NCBI GenBank assembly: GCA_963281255.1
Contig: OY725490.1
Span: 3,534,001 to 3,598,000, forward strand
Reading direction: 5' to 3'
Origin: Aphrocallistes beatrix
Taxonomy: Eukaryota > Porifera > Hexactinellida > Sceptrulophora > Aphrocallistidae
Length of the DNA: 64,000 nt
Below, one piece after another: positions 31,220 to 41,961 of the stretch (positions are counted from its first letter, which is position 1; each line of letters begins with the position of its first letter). The notes under the pieces were generated by a model. That model was not told the DNA's origin and did not search any database. It saw nothing but the letters and a program-made list of their open reading frames with translations. Position numbers and translations under genes: made by a program.

Positions 31220-31560
31220 AATGCAATGCAGGGCAAAACTACCATTGATGCAGAGGAGGCAGTTGCCTCCCCGCTATTTCTGACAGTCGTCCCTGGTCAA
31301 GGCAGAGACCTAACCGTTGAGACATTTGCCTCGTGCTCACCTCCTCGCTTTATTATGGATGAAGTAGTATCCCAGAGGCATTGTTATAGCATTAAAAATA
31401 CTCTCTTACTATGCAGGATAGGCCAAGAGAATATATTACGTGCATATATAAATCACGTGTCAAAGTACATGTTTAGTCATTATCATATTTCCCATTTGTG
31501 TAACTGTTTGGCTATATCGCGCTTGTAGCAATTTATGCGTACACAAAATTTCAGTTCTAT
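31220..31560. other. Kynureninase intron, transposon debris
   Basis: GGAGGCAGTTGCCTCC near 31253 is a palindrome of the type found at element ends. The block near 31420-31530 recalls the repeat at 41330-41480 and 63490-63640. The open frame here has no domain. Confidence 0.35.
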
Positions 31561-31756
31561 TAGATCTTAAAAGCTTGAGGCCAATCCATATTTCTTTATG
31601 TGCTTCCACCACGAATATCTACTAATGCATGTACCTCTCCATAGTGAGATTTCATAAGCAAATTAAGCATTAACTATGCCATTGAGACAGTACACAACAT
31701 CAGAATATCGCCTGATTTTGTTCTAAAAAATAGCCGATTGCGGAATACACTTTTCC

Positions 31757-31860
31757 AGCATGCAGAAGTCCAATCGTGGAAGCGTTTCAAATTTTCCTTA
31801 GCTAAACAAAATATCAATTATATTTCTCAAATGTTCCTTATATTTTCAATCCATATTTTC
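31757..31860 (+). repeat. Scrap of the MULE 3' end inside the intron
   Basis: CATGCAGAAGTCCAATCGTG and the next 80 bases match the tail of the MULE/RING remnant at 40980-41080. It shows that this transposon family has spread to several sites in the window. Confidence 0.65.
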
Positions 31861-31891
31861 ATTTCATATTTTCAATCCCTAAATACTTATA

Positions 31892-32230
31892 CAGTAGGAC
31901 GTCAGTTATCCGAACGGGTTGGGACCGAGGGGGTTCGGATAACTGAAATGTTCGGATAACTGAAGTTGTTATGTAATTATATAGAAAAGTTGGTTAGTAG
32001 TAATAAGTAGTCATAATTATGAATATGGATAAAATACATATTGATCTGTGTAAGTATCTTCAATTAGTATATATAATGATGGCAGTGTATACTTTCAATT
32101 CTCAACTCAAAGATGCATCATTATAAATTTATTATATTTTATTTGGTCAACCAAGGGGTTCGGATAACTGAAGTGTTCGGATAACTGAAGTGTTCGGATA
32201 ACTGAAGTTCGGATAACTGACGTTCTACTG
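31892..32230. mobile_element. pogo/Tigger-like MITE, 339 bp
   Basis: CAGTAGGACGTCAGTTATCC and GGATAACTGACGTTCTACTG are inverted ends between TA dinucleotides (31890-31891 and 32231-32232). The phrase TTCGGATAACTGAA(G/A)TG is repeated two to four times next to each end. It sits in the kynureninase intron. Confidence 0.9.
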
Positions 32231-33106
32231 TATATTCATTCATTTCTTAAATTTCATCTCATGTACAAGTATTTTTCTTTATTAGCAAGCAACAATTAAA
32301 CTAATCAGACTAACAAAATCCAAATATAATTTGACTAGACAACATACCAAAAATATGAATATTGTCGATTTTGAAATTTGGGCAATGGCCAGCATCCAAA
32401 TATATTTTGACTAATGCCGATTTTGAAATTTGAACTAACGCTAAGTCGACAACATGCCGGATTTCAACTAACGATGCGACTCTACTATGGACCAGTATTT
32501 CATAAAGATGTGAAATATTAACATAAATATAATAGTTTCACAGTTAGGGAGCAAAAATTGCATCATAAATATAAAACTATTATATTTAGAGAGAAAAAGT
32601 GTCTTATTTGTCAATATAAAGTTACCTATTGTCTATCATATGTCATAATTTATTAGTATCTATAGCATTTGTAATTTTCGAGATATAACAAAAGTTAAAA
32701 TGCAATTCACTAGTAACACAGGAATGCGTGTACATTCCAATGTAAAATTTCACATCTTTCTAAACAGATATCTTGCTCTCCTGATTTTTCTAAAATAGCC
32801 GATTGCACAAAATGATGAATAAACAACATATTTTGGTCTTGTATAATTTTAAAGGAATCTTTGCACATTTAAAGTCGTAATTCACGCTAGGCTTCTGTAA
32901 ACTTTCTCTTATTATTAATAGTAATTCCATCACGAAATAGTCGGGGTTCTTTGTCATATAGGCTACGAAAACAATTGACAAAAACCAACTTCGACTATTT
33001 TAAATTCCAAGATTCAAAGAGAAACTCACTTTTCGAAGCACCTCATACAATACATGCATGTCCTACTTTACCATGTATTTGTCAATTAATTTGTTATCAA
33101 TAATAC

Positions 33107-33300
33107 CTTTCAACTTTTGATCATCATCAAATCCTTCTATTAGCAAAAACTCCAAGTATCCTGAGAGAATGATAGATTTGTCTCTGACCTGCTGCATTCC
33201 AGCTCTATTGAATATATCTGTGCTAGCCCCCATGCAGGCCAAACTCAATTGTGATGGAGCTGATTGGGCAAAGCCAGGTGCTCCTTTCTCCAAAATTAAA
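33107..33300 (-). CDS. KYNU: Kynureninase, middle exon
   Basis: The exon reads LILEKGAPGFAQSAPSQLSL, then ASTDIFNRAGMQQVRDKSIILSGYLEFLL, matching the family segment that follows 'STRFkMdnk' ('L..ipG..gfr.S.pp......l.aSl.if..agm..lR.Ks..LtgYLe.Li'). The acceptor is TTGATAG|T with the AG at 33301-33302. The donor is AAAG|GTATTA with the GT at 33106-33105. The entry phase (two bases carried) turns the split codon into Asn. The APGFAQSAP segment is part of the substrate and cofactor pocket of the family. Confidence 0.92.
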
Positions 33301-33479
33301 CTATCAATGTATATTAATAATGAATACGTACATCAATTAAATATATTCCAGACCCAACAAAAGCAAAATGAAATTGATGAAGTGTACAGCATCTGTGATA
33401 CGACACAAGAGAGAAGTGATATGGCAAAATATGGTGTTGCGACCTGACATATAAATTCCTGCAGTGCTATAACACTTAC

Positions 33480-34177
33480 TTGTTGTTCATAAGAAACCTT
33501 GTAGACTGTTCATGACCCCACCAGCCCACCAACCTTGGCAAGTCAAAGGACACTGAATGTTTTTCATGAATAAATAAGCCTCCCACTCCTCCGATGCCTC
33601 CGTTCAAATACTTATAGGCACACCAGCTTGCGAAATCAACTCCCCATTCATGGAGGCGCAGAGGAACATTGCCTGCTGCATGCGCTAAATCAAGTCCCAC
33701 ACAACAACCTTTACTATTTGCTGCAGAAGTAATTTTTTCTATTTCAAACAGCTGGCCGGTGTAGTAATGCACCGCTGACAGCATGATAAGAGCTATATGC
33801 TCTCCCTCTTGCTCAATCTTATCCAATATATCCTCCGTCCTTAAGATAGACTCGCCCTTCCTTGGTTCAACCAGAATGAGGTCGGTATCGGGATTGAGTC
33901 CATGAAGCTTGATATGGGATATGCAAGTATATATTTCTGTTGGAAATGGATGACCCTCCAAAAGAATCTTTATCCTAGTTCCCTGAGGTCTGTAAAATGT
34001 AATCAACGCAAGGGTCAGGTTTACAGTTAAAGAATTCATTAGTACAACTTCGCCACTCTTTGCTCCTAGAATGATTTCAACTCCTTTCCGGTAGGGTGCA
34101 TCAGCTGAAAGCAATTCGTTTTCTCTAAGAGGATAAACTCCCCATTTATTAAGCTTCTCGCTCACTAACTCTACAGT
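33480..34177 (-). CDS. KYNU: Kynureninase, catalytic-core exon
   Basis: Kynureninase is the PLP enzyme that cleaves kynurenine and 3-hydroxykynurenine to anthranilate or 3-hydroxyanthranilate plus alanine, in cytosolic tryptophan breakdown. This exon encodes the core: EVVLMNSLTVNLTLAL (cofactor phosphate site), ILLEGHPFPTEIY, VEPRKGESILRTEDIL, MLSAVHYYTGQLFEI, GLDLAHAAGNVPL, then SWCAYKYLNGG, whose Lys in the YKYLN motif is the PLP Schiff-base residue, and HEKH and VGWWGHEQSTRF. The acceptor TTTTAG|ACT has its AG at 34178-34179; the donor A|GTAAGT has its GT at 33479-33478. The three exons sum to 1146 bases, 381 residues, in consistent phase. Compared with the human enzyme roughly 90 N-terminal residues, including the 'FLGNSLG' motif, are missing; I found no exon for them up to the window's next elements. 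Confidence 0.93.
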
Positions 34178-36423
34178 CTAAAAGAGGATATAATGATTAA
34201 TTAGATAAAATAGACACAAATTTGACAGAATAATTTATTATTAATTATTTTAATTAGCAAAAAATGGTAAACATTGAAGCAGAGGAAGAGTGATTTCTGA
34301 TTGATGAATAATAAATCATTGGTAAGCACGATTCACTGTAATATGCTCTTCACTGAAAACGAAATTTAATTTTTAAAACCAATACCAATTGTCTATTGTT
34401 TGATTTTAAACTAATATGATTTCCGGTAATTATTTAAGTACAATTTTTACAATGAAAATAATACGATATTATCATGAAGGGTGACGTCATCGTAAAATGA
34501 TGCCTGAACCACATAACCACAATCCAAAGAACTTGAAAAATGGTCCTATTGAAATCAGTATCCAATACGATTCAGATAGTCACTAGAAGAGGCAAAGTTT
34601 CCTCTAGAACAGTATTTCTCAAACTGGGGGTCGCAGAATTATTTCTAGGGGGTCGCAAGATATTATTCCTCTTTGAAAGTGCACCCTGATGTATACTCAT
34701 ATTTAATGTTAAAATGCAGGGATATTCTTCACACCTTCTAATCAAAAGTTTAAAGAATCAACTTGCTTATCTCATGACAAAAGAGTTATCTTGAGTGTAT
34801 TCTTCTCAAATAGGTTGTAAGTTCTCGTCTTCTTAATAATTATTAATCAAAATGCACAATTTCAGAAATATACATAGGCAGTATTTGAGTTTATCTGATT
34901 AAATAAATTTTGCAAGTAAATTAGCGGTCGTGAATTTATTTAACAATTGTTAGGTAAGTAAACCATGATGTGAGCAAGCTATTGTTGATAGGTTTATGAA
35001 ATATACTCAAACAATGACTATGGATTTGCTAACTCATTTCCGGTTAAGGCATTTTAGGCTTAGAAATGCGGGGTCCATGCTATAAATAGAATGAACTCCA
35101 GGTCATTGTCGGGTGTAAACGTATTCACTTTTCAGTAAACAATTTATTTTCTTAATTTCTAATTTTATTTTGATTAATGGCATCTTACATCGATATCCAA
35201 GAATTTCCTTGTCGTGCTATAAATAAGTAGATCCAACTCGTTAAATTGACAAAACAAATATACTAATAAAATGCTCATTCCAAATCAAATATAAAATCAT
35301 GGATTTGGTTACTATGATGATTTGTAGGATGTCGTGTATTTGTACATTTTTTAACACGAGTTAAAGTTGAAATTTATCTAATCGTAATATGAACTGTGCT
35401 ACAAATCCTTCAGTTAACGATCAACATGTGGTTTGACCCAGAACAAATATAGAAGCTATTTCATCTGTATTCTACTGTTAGGAGTATGTAGAGTTCTTAG
35501 TGACCACTCATGAGGAGCGCACGCGTGACTATTACGTAGTTAATATAGTCCAATTATTATATTAGTGTCTACGGCTCAATTATTAGTTCTCCCACGCTCT
35601 ACGAGTAATTATTGTGTTGTCACTTATATTCAATACTATCTTATTGTTCACTTATTGACGCCTACGATTAGTTACTCAGTGTATCTAACACTACCCAAAG
35701 GCACTTATAACACAAGATACTAACATACTAAAATGCACTATAATCTGAGTAGTGGAGCCTTCTCAAAAAATTCCCGATAGGCTTTCAATACTTACAAAAT
35801 AGGAAAAAATAAGAAAGAAATGTCGGTCGACAGACCGATAGTGCAGTCCCATTAAGTGACTGGTAGGGCATTTGCATAATATAAATCCTTAATTGAATTT
35901 TAAACAATTTTTTTCATTTCAGTCAATCAAATTTCAAGTTTAGGGACTAATTTTGATTTATTTACATGCATTGAGTTATGTCTAATCCCTATGGTCAATA
36001 AAATCAAAGCAGCTATAGTATTAAAACCAGTGCCGTCGGAGATGTCTGTAGAATTCGTATAAATTTCCAATGATTCAATCATACTATATTATCGTTATCC
36101 TTTTTTACGTTTTAGTACTACGTATTTAAAGGAAATCTTTTAACTATCATGTATTAATAATATGCTGCTACGCAGCCAAATCTATATAAAGATTGAACAA
36201 GCTTCAGCTTCACTGTTTTCGAATTTTTATTTTGTTCTTGCTAAATATAATAACTTTCCATTTTCTGTCATATGATACTTATACTTGTATTGATGATCGA
36301 AATTTGCCATCCAAAAATAGGATTTGTCTCATTTTTTGGAAGTGCACAACAAAAATTTCCTACCGATGAAGCATCACCGTATTCAAATCCAATATTTGAA
36401 ATTGTTTCCCGCTTTACGTGTAT
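34178..36423. other. Upstream kynureninase flank or intron
   Basis: About 2.2 kb of AT-rich DNA in which the 5' exon(s) of kynureninase should lie unless they are farther away. I searched by eye for a Gly-Asn-Ser-Leu-Gly codon run on the minus strand and found none. CAGTATTTCTCAAACTGGGG at 34611 resembles a hAT left end without a partner. Confidence 0.4.
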
Positions 36424-36715
36424 AGGGTGGCTTTTAAGTTCTGTTACAAGCTTCATTAGGTATAAAATTTCTTATACTCAAACGATCTTAGTTATTATGG
36501 TTCTGAGATTGTAGAGATTGTAATTCAAATATTTTCAATGATTTTAAAAGATTTTTCGATTCTATGACTTAGAAATGTGTTTTGAGAAAAAAAATGTGTC
36601 CTGGCACGCAGCGAAAATCGTGAATCAGGGCCCCTGCTTTTCAAGTTATCTTCCCAGAGTCTTCAAATTCTAGGAAAAATTAGCTCACACATTTTCCTCG
36701 AAAACTTGGCTTCAA
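36424..36715 (+). mobile_element. Half of a CAGGGTGGGCCAT-type element
   Basis: It matches, in reverse, the right half of the MITE at 8552-9197, from TAGGGTGGCTTTTAAGTTCT through the AGGTATAAAATTT and GAGATTGTAATTC words to CACATTTTCCTCGAA. After this point the two diverge, and a short frame starting ATGGCAAATACAAGG follows. It may be the 5' end of a longer family member, or a broken copy next to the hAT remnant. Confidence 0.65.
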
Positions 36716-36989
36716 TATGGCAAATACAAGGAAAAACTTTGTAGTTGACTTACTCGCTAGCAACCCAACAGTTTCGATTAGCGCGCATGCCAGAATCGTA
36801 TCAGAGGTAGGTAATTTTACTGCCAGTCTAACCCATTCAGAAGGCTCGCTGTTTGACTTCTCTATTGGTTGGACTCAACTTAAAAATCATTTAGTACAAC
36901 GCGGAAAAGAGTCGCAAGGAAAATTGTAAAAAAAATTCAATATAGCTACACAACGTGCTGATTTTGGTGTTTCTGGAATTATTGACTAT

Positions 36990-38399
36990 TGGTCAGCGCC
37001 ATACACATTTAATTCCTTACGATGCTGTAATGGTATGTGGGTTAGATCACAAATTCGATTGGTTTCGCTTCCCTCTACGATTGGAAGTTTTTGGAATGAG
37101 AAGAAAGACGCACGACATATTTTCGATTCTTTTTCAAATTCAATGGGTGGGCCAAGTCGTAAATTCGTAAATCCATTTTTCATATGCTCTGACAATGAGG
37201 CAAAAATGATAGCAGCATTTGATGGGAGGTATGACACAGATGGAGCAGACTTTACTGGACGAGTTGGATATGCATTAGCAATATCTATAAATGATGTTTT
37301 TGACAAAGATGCTCAAAAGACCTGAAATTATTTATTGAGCAGATATCAAAAATCGAGACATTTTACAACAAACGACCAGAATTGGCTAAACACTTGCCTT
37401 CATCGATTCCAGAAAAGTCAACCACTCGCCCATGGCGGTCATACTTGAATCGTTTTAATGCGTCTGTAAGAAATTACTCCCATTATCAACTTTCAGGGGA
37501 GCTCGAAGTTGTTGACAATCTCCCTCCTTTGAACTTATGTAAAGCATAATTAGAAATGATGAAGGATGCAAAATACTTCTTAGATAAAGTTAATGGTCCA
37601 ACAGCCCATTTGTCTTTTTTGAGTTATTTAACTCTTGACATAAAATAATACAGAAAGGAAGTTGGAATTGACGAACTGTTCGGTTTTTCGAACAAAACAC
37701 CAAGCCATTTGAGAGCAGTTATGGGAAATAAGGTATGGCCGTATTCCGGGAGCTCTTTCTCAAAAACAGCTGCATTTTATACACACATGTATTGATTTTT
37801 CTTCAAAGATTAAGGACGTTATATCGGCCGTTGAAGAAGATGCAATTCCATTTAGAATAGACACAACTGCATTCAAACAAAGCTGGTTAAAAGAAGCTCG
37901 TTTATTCGATTCTGTTGCCGAAAAAGAAGTAAAGATGATGATCAGGCATTTTGAACTCGAACCTGAAGGAGGTTCAAGATCAACGAGTCAAGTACGAAAA
38001 GTTCAGTCCAAGGATCTTTTCGACAGCCTTTTCGAACCGAAGAATATCGAGTCAATTACTGATAGCTATACCAACTTTGACAAGCAAATATCATATGAAC
38101 TGGAAAAGTATAAAATCCAGCGTCCTCCCACAGCGGATGTCCAATCTTATTGGAAAAATTCAGATTTTTTCCTTTTACGACGCGCAGCACAAATTTTCCT
38201 GAGTGTCCCTGCATCTTCTGCGGCTATTGAGCGTATTTTCAGCGAGGCAGGAATTATTTTGACAAAGCTACGTAGAAGACTAGACCCTGGGAAACTCGCG
38301 GCACTCATTAATATTAAATATGCTTCTAAATATTATCATATGTGTGATACTGATGCGACTTGTCATAGCCCCGAAACTGATCCCCTGGGAATATTTTAA
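36990..38399 (+). pseudogene. Broken hAT transposase
   Basis: A degraded hAT transposase lies here in more than one frame. About 37170-37220 reads FFICSDNEAKMIAAF, which fits the segment holding the second catalytic Asp. About 37385-37480 reads PELAKHLPSSIPEKS, then TRPWRSYLNRF, as in the region after the RNase-H-like insertion. The C-terminal dimerisation domain is well kept at 38170-38330: FFLLRRAAQIFLSVPASS, AIERIFSEAG, RRRLDPGKLAALI. Stops at about 37325 and near 37550 and 37645 break the frame. No CAGGG-type ends or 8-bp duplication could be tied to it. Confidence 0.85.
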
Positions 38400-38619
38400 T
38401 TTGGGATCTATGAGGATGATGACATTAGTCACATTACTGATAACGATTACAGTGATTAGATTAGACATTTGCTAATAACCACTTCTTAGACTTTGATAGA
38501 CATTGCTAGATATTTGAATAGACATTCGTTTTATAGCAATTATTATTGAAATGTGATCAACTTTATATGTGGTGAATTTTTTTGCTTTATTACGCAAAGG
38601 TTTTTTCTAAGGTGAATAT

Positions 38620-38804
38620 ATGGGGATCTGTCAGGCCAAAATTGGTCCGGGGGACCAGATTTGGTCGCCAAAATTGGTCCCCCCTGGCTAAATTTGGCCC
38701 CCCCGGACCAATTTTGGTAGGGGGGGACCAGTTTTGGCATGCCAAAATTGGTCCCCCCGGATCAATTTTGGCCCCGGACCATTTTTTTCGTGACAGATCC
38801 CCAT
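38620..38804. mobile_element. Foldback element of CCAAAATTGG/GGTCC words
   Basis: ATGGGGATCTGTCA at 38620-38633 mirrors TGACAGATCCCCAT at 38791-38804. Between them CCAAAATTGGTCC, GGGGGACCA and related words recur on both strands at least six times, so the whole block can fold into many alternative stems. Confidence 0.7.
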
Positions 38805-38920
38805 AGGAATCCTGTGGGAATTCTCATGAGGATCCCCACAGGATTCCTATGGGGATTCCCACAGGAATTCTGTGGGAATGGGATGGGAATTGAAATTTCA
38901 TTCCCACGGCAACCCTGTCT
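38805..38920. repeat. Nested GGGATTCC/GGAATCC palindromes
   Basis: Words such as AGGAATCCTGTGGGAATTC and ACAGGATTCCTATGGGGATT alternate in sense and antisense directly after the previous block. This is likely another small foldback family of the same style. Confidence 0.6.
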
Positions 38921-39186
38921 ATGGGTGTTGGTTTCACTACACTCAATGCATTCGGAGGAAAATACAGAAGCTCGGACTCAGTAATGCTTTCATTCAAATC
39001 CAGACATTCGTAAAACAACTAACGGCTATCCCTTTTCTTCCAGCTTCTCTCATCAACCCCACTTATAGTTTTCTCCAATTACCTATGGTAAGCGATGAGG
39101 AGAAGAATAAGCTCGAAAAACTACAAAGGTATTACACAAAACATAGGCAAGGAAGAAAGTCAACAATGATGCTAAGCACTGCGTGA
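38905..39186 (+). pseudogene. MULE transposase C-terminal fragment
   Basis: The frame encodes YGCWFHYTQCIRRKIQKLGL, then a helical stretch, AIPFLPASLI and YSFLQLPMVSDEEKNKLE. MULE transposases have 'GC.FHy.Qai.rk.q..GL' at the distal part of their catalytic fold, followed by 'l.aLpFlP...i...f..l'. The upstream catalytic part is missing because the palindromic blocks at 38620-38920 begin immediately before it. A more complete relative follows at 39480. Confidence 0.8.
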
Positions 39187-39479
39187 AATCCTTAGCAAGC
39201 TCTGATCTAATATTATGCAACTTGTAGTTCTATTACAGAATGATATTTCACAAAACATGATGATTTGGTTCTATTTTGATTCCAAATCCTATTCTATTTC
39301 TAGGATGATGTCCAAATGTGGTTTTATTGTATACAAGTTGTCGCTTTCGTAATTAGCACATGTTCAAATATAAGTGTTTACTAATAATACTGAAGTTATC
39401 TATTTACTACTCAATGCTTCCTATAAAATAATGTTTATTCGTGAACTACGTTATACGGTCTATTTTACATATTACAACA

Positions 39480-41030
39480 AGGATTAATTATTTATGGAAT
39501 GCAAGATTGAAGAATATCGACGCAAAGGAGATAAAATTGTTTCTACCCCTGATGGCTACAAATATTTCTCGAACAGTAGACCAACATAAATTACATCAAC
39601 CTAAATGTGTGCTCTTCAGGAAAGGTTGCAAAGGGTCCGCTAAATTGATTCTTGAAGGTAATTTAATATTTCCTAAGTCAGAGCATAACCATGATGTAGA
39701 AGAATACAACGCGGAAGTTTTTGCACTAAAAGCTAAATGCAGGAAAAGGGGCAAACTCTTCTAAAAATAATCTTCGAGAAATATTCAACGATATTACTAG
39801 GACAGACCTTTCAGGTCATCAAATCACTTTTAAAGAACGTGAATCTCTAATGTATAGGGAAAGATGTGACTCGCAAGTCGCAACCTAAATTCTCTATGTC
39901 TGTAATTGAATTTTACGAGATGTTCTAACAACAAACTTCGCTGTAAATTTGAAGGCTACAACCAAATTAGATGAGTGGGTAGCAGTTATCTTTTTCTCAG
40001 AAAAAAATATACGAAGTAATGGCAGATGTTTATGATATTCAATATGATGGCACGTTCTATGTTGTACCAAAAATATTTTACCAGCTGTTTACAATTTTTC
40101 TCTCAATTGGAAGGAACTCATTCCTCAACAACAGCCTACAAGCACAATGTCTGATTGGGAAAGAGGGTCAAGGAATGCATTCAAGCATGTTTACCCAGGA
40201 ATCAGACTTTATGGATGCTGGTTCCACTATACACAAGCGATATGGAAAGACATACAGAAATATTGATTGGCCTAGAGTTATCGAGATATAACAGAACTTA
40301 AATCATATGTCCGGCAAATCATGGCAATTCCGTTCTTACCAGGTAATCTGATCCATTCAACTTACTCTTTTCTGCAAACTCCAACACTATCACAAATAGA
40401 AAAGATAAAACTCGATGATTTTCTTAGATATTTAAAAAATTTTTCGTAAACTCAAGTTAAACCAAGTGAACTATCAATTTTTGAATTAGAGAATGGAACA
40501 AACAACGGAACAGGAGGGTCTCGCACATCTAAAATGTTTGTTCAAATCAAGTCACCCTCAAATATGGAAATTCGTGGATACATTTGATAAGGCAATTGCA
40601 TATTACGACAACGAAATATCTCGATTGGAACAAGGGAAAGAAATTACTAGGTCGAGGAAAATACACGCCAGGGTCAACATAGTAGAGAAAAGTTTGTAAA
40701 GAAAAGCTTAGGGTGGAATTTATAGTCCATGGGACTTTCTGGACTCCATAAGGCGATCATTAACAAAACAATTTCATTCGATAATTCTTCTGCTATTTAT
40801 GTTTCCGATGATTCTGATGTAGCGAAGAAGAGCCAGAACAGCAGTCACAAGATATCAATTCATGCGTGGTTTGCCTTGGTGAGCGGGGAGATACTTGGAT
40901 ATTCCTTCCATGTAAACACGCAAATTCTTGCAAACGGTGTACCCAAGCCATCACACAAATGGGAAATACATACTTGTCCAACATGCAGAAGTCCAATCGT
41001 GGACACGTTCCAAATTTTCCTTAGTTAAGC
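39480..41030 (+). pseudogene. Broken MULE transposase with FLYWCH and RING parts
   Basis: Several collinear pieces of one element survive. A FLYWCH-like zinc segment is at about 39590-39740 (KCVLFRKGCKGSAKLILEGN, then SEHNHDVEEY). The transposase core is at about 40019-40100 (MADVYDIQYDGTFYVVPKIF, where YDGTF carries the first catalytic Asp). The distal 'CWFHYTQAIWKDIQK' segment is near 40215-40260, then AIPFLPGNLI, then a tail (HPQIWKFVDTFDKAIAYYDN). At 40863-40997, with one frame break, lies a RING finger C-x2-C-x11-C-x-H-x3-C-x2-C...CPTC (CVVCLGERGDTWIFLPCKHA, then CPTCRSPI). Frame breaks and stops separate every part, so no full protein can be made. The RING may belong to the element or to a neighbour. 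Confidence 0.82.
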
Positions 41031-41156
41031 AAGAACATCAAATATTATCTCAACTATATCCTGATATTTTTAAAGCATAATTTCATTACATTAAGCACAT
41101 TTTCGATTATTGATTTTTATAAACAACTATGTACAATTGTACATACGTATATCAGA

Positions 41157-41230
41157 TTAATGTTGCAGTTTATGGACGTGCCTGGTGTATACGCGTGCAC
41201 ACCAGGCACGTCCATAAACTGCAACATTAA
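41157..41230. repeat. Perfect 32-bp-arm palindrome, 74 bp
   Basis: TTAATGTTGCAGTTTATGGA and 12 more bases (41157-41188) pair perfectly with 41199-41230 around the 10-base loop ATACGCGTGC. It starts with TTAA and ends with TTAA, the piggyBac target, so it may be a two-ended remnant of a piggyBac-like MITE. Perfection suggests youth or constraint. Confidence 0.9.
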
Positions 41231-41329
41231 CACCAATACTAACAAAAACAATCCAAATTTTTTGCATCAACCCATTCACAGCTCAGTTCTATGCGAAAAA
41301 TGTCATATTAAAAACAGTTAGAAGTGTCC

Positions 41330-41480
41330 TTAAACCGGCTCTGAAAATCACTAAACTCGTCACAAATATAACCTATTGCACAATCATATGTTAACTAATC
41401 AAAATTTTAGTGACGGATATGGGTACTTTGACACCATATTTATATATGCAAGTAATACATTCCTAAGCTCTATTCTGCGT
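41330..41480 (-). repeat. Dispersed repeat shared with 63490-63640
   Basis: The block with CAATCATATGTTAACTAATC and GGTACTTTGACACCATATTT appears in reverse at 63490-63640. No coding content was recognised. Confidence 0.7.
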
Positions 41481-41550
41481 GATTAATGATTTAAGGCAGC
41501 TCATGTATTAGTTCAACCATGTTCTTGGTTATAGAAGCAAACCGGAATTT

Positions 41551-41705
41551 GAATTGCCTATCGTACGAGTACCCCAAGAGTTTCAGGATATCATATATGA
41601 ATACCGAGATTTGTTTTCTTCGATTCCTGGCGTTGCAAAGGTAGAACAATTTCAGATAAAAACTGAACATAATTAAGCAGTTAGAAACCCACCCCGAATG
41701 GTTCT
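41551..41705 (+). pseudogene. Gypsy-type polymerase N-terminal scrap
   Basis: The plus strand reads PIVRVPQEFQDIIYEYRDLF, then SSIPGVAKVEQFQIKTEHN, then a stop, then AVRNPPRM. Ty3/Gypsy Pol proteins have '...dvF...pG......H.I.t....P.....yR.P' just before the reverse transcriptase. Nothing of the RT itself follows, so it is a short relic. It is not from the element at 47764-52872, whose matching region differs. Confidence 0.6.
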
Positions 41706-41961
41706 ATTCATCTTTTATCTTTTATGTGGGGTTAAAAGTTATCAAATATAAAACAATCAAATTATATCGCTATAGTTTCATATTTCATTGGAAATATACG
41801 ATTGCTAAATCCGATCATCCGAAGTTGAAATGTAGCAAATTTTACAAATTTTCCATTTAAATTCATTCAACATTGTATAATAATGTTCTTACACCACAAA
41901 TAAGTACGTTACCACTAGCGTAAAAAGAGAACATCCTTTACAATCGATTAAAAGTAAGAAA

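Noticed and set aside
35225-35260. Minus-strand GGAAATTCTTGG reading Gly-Asn-Ser-Trp as a possible kynureninase 5' exon
   Set aside because: The family motif is FLGNSLG; here neighbours read Arg-Gln before and Ile-Ser-Met then a stop after. No splice donor in phase.
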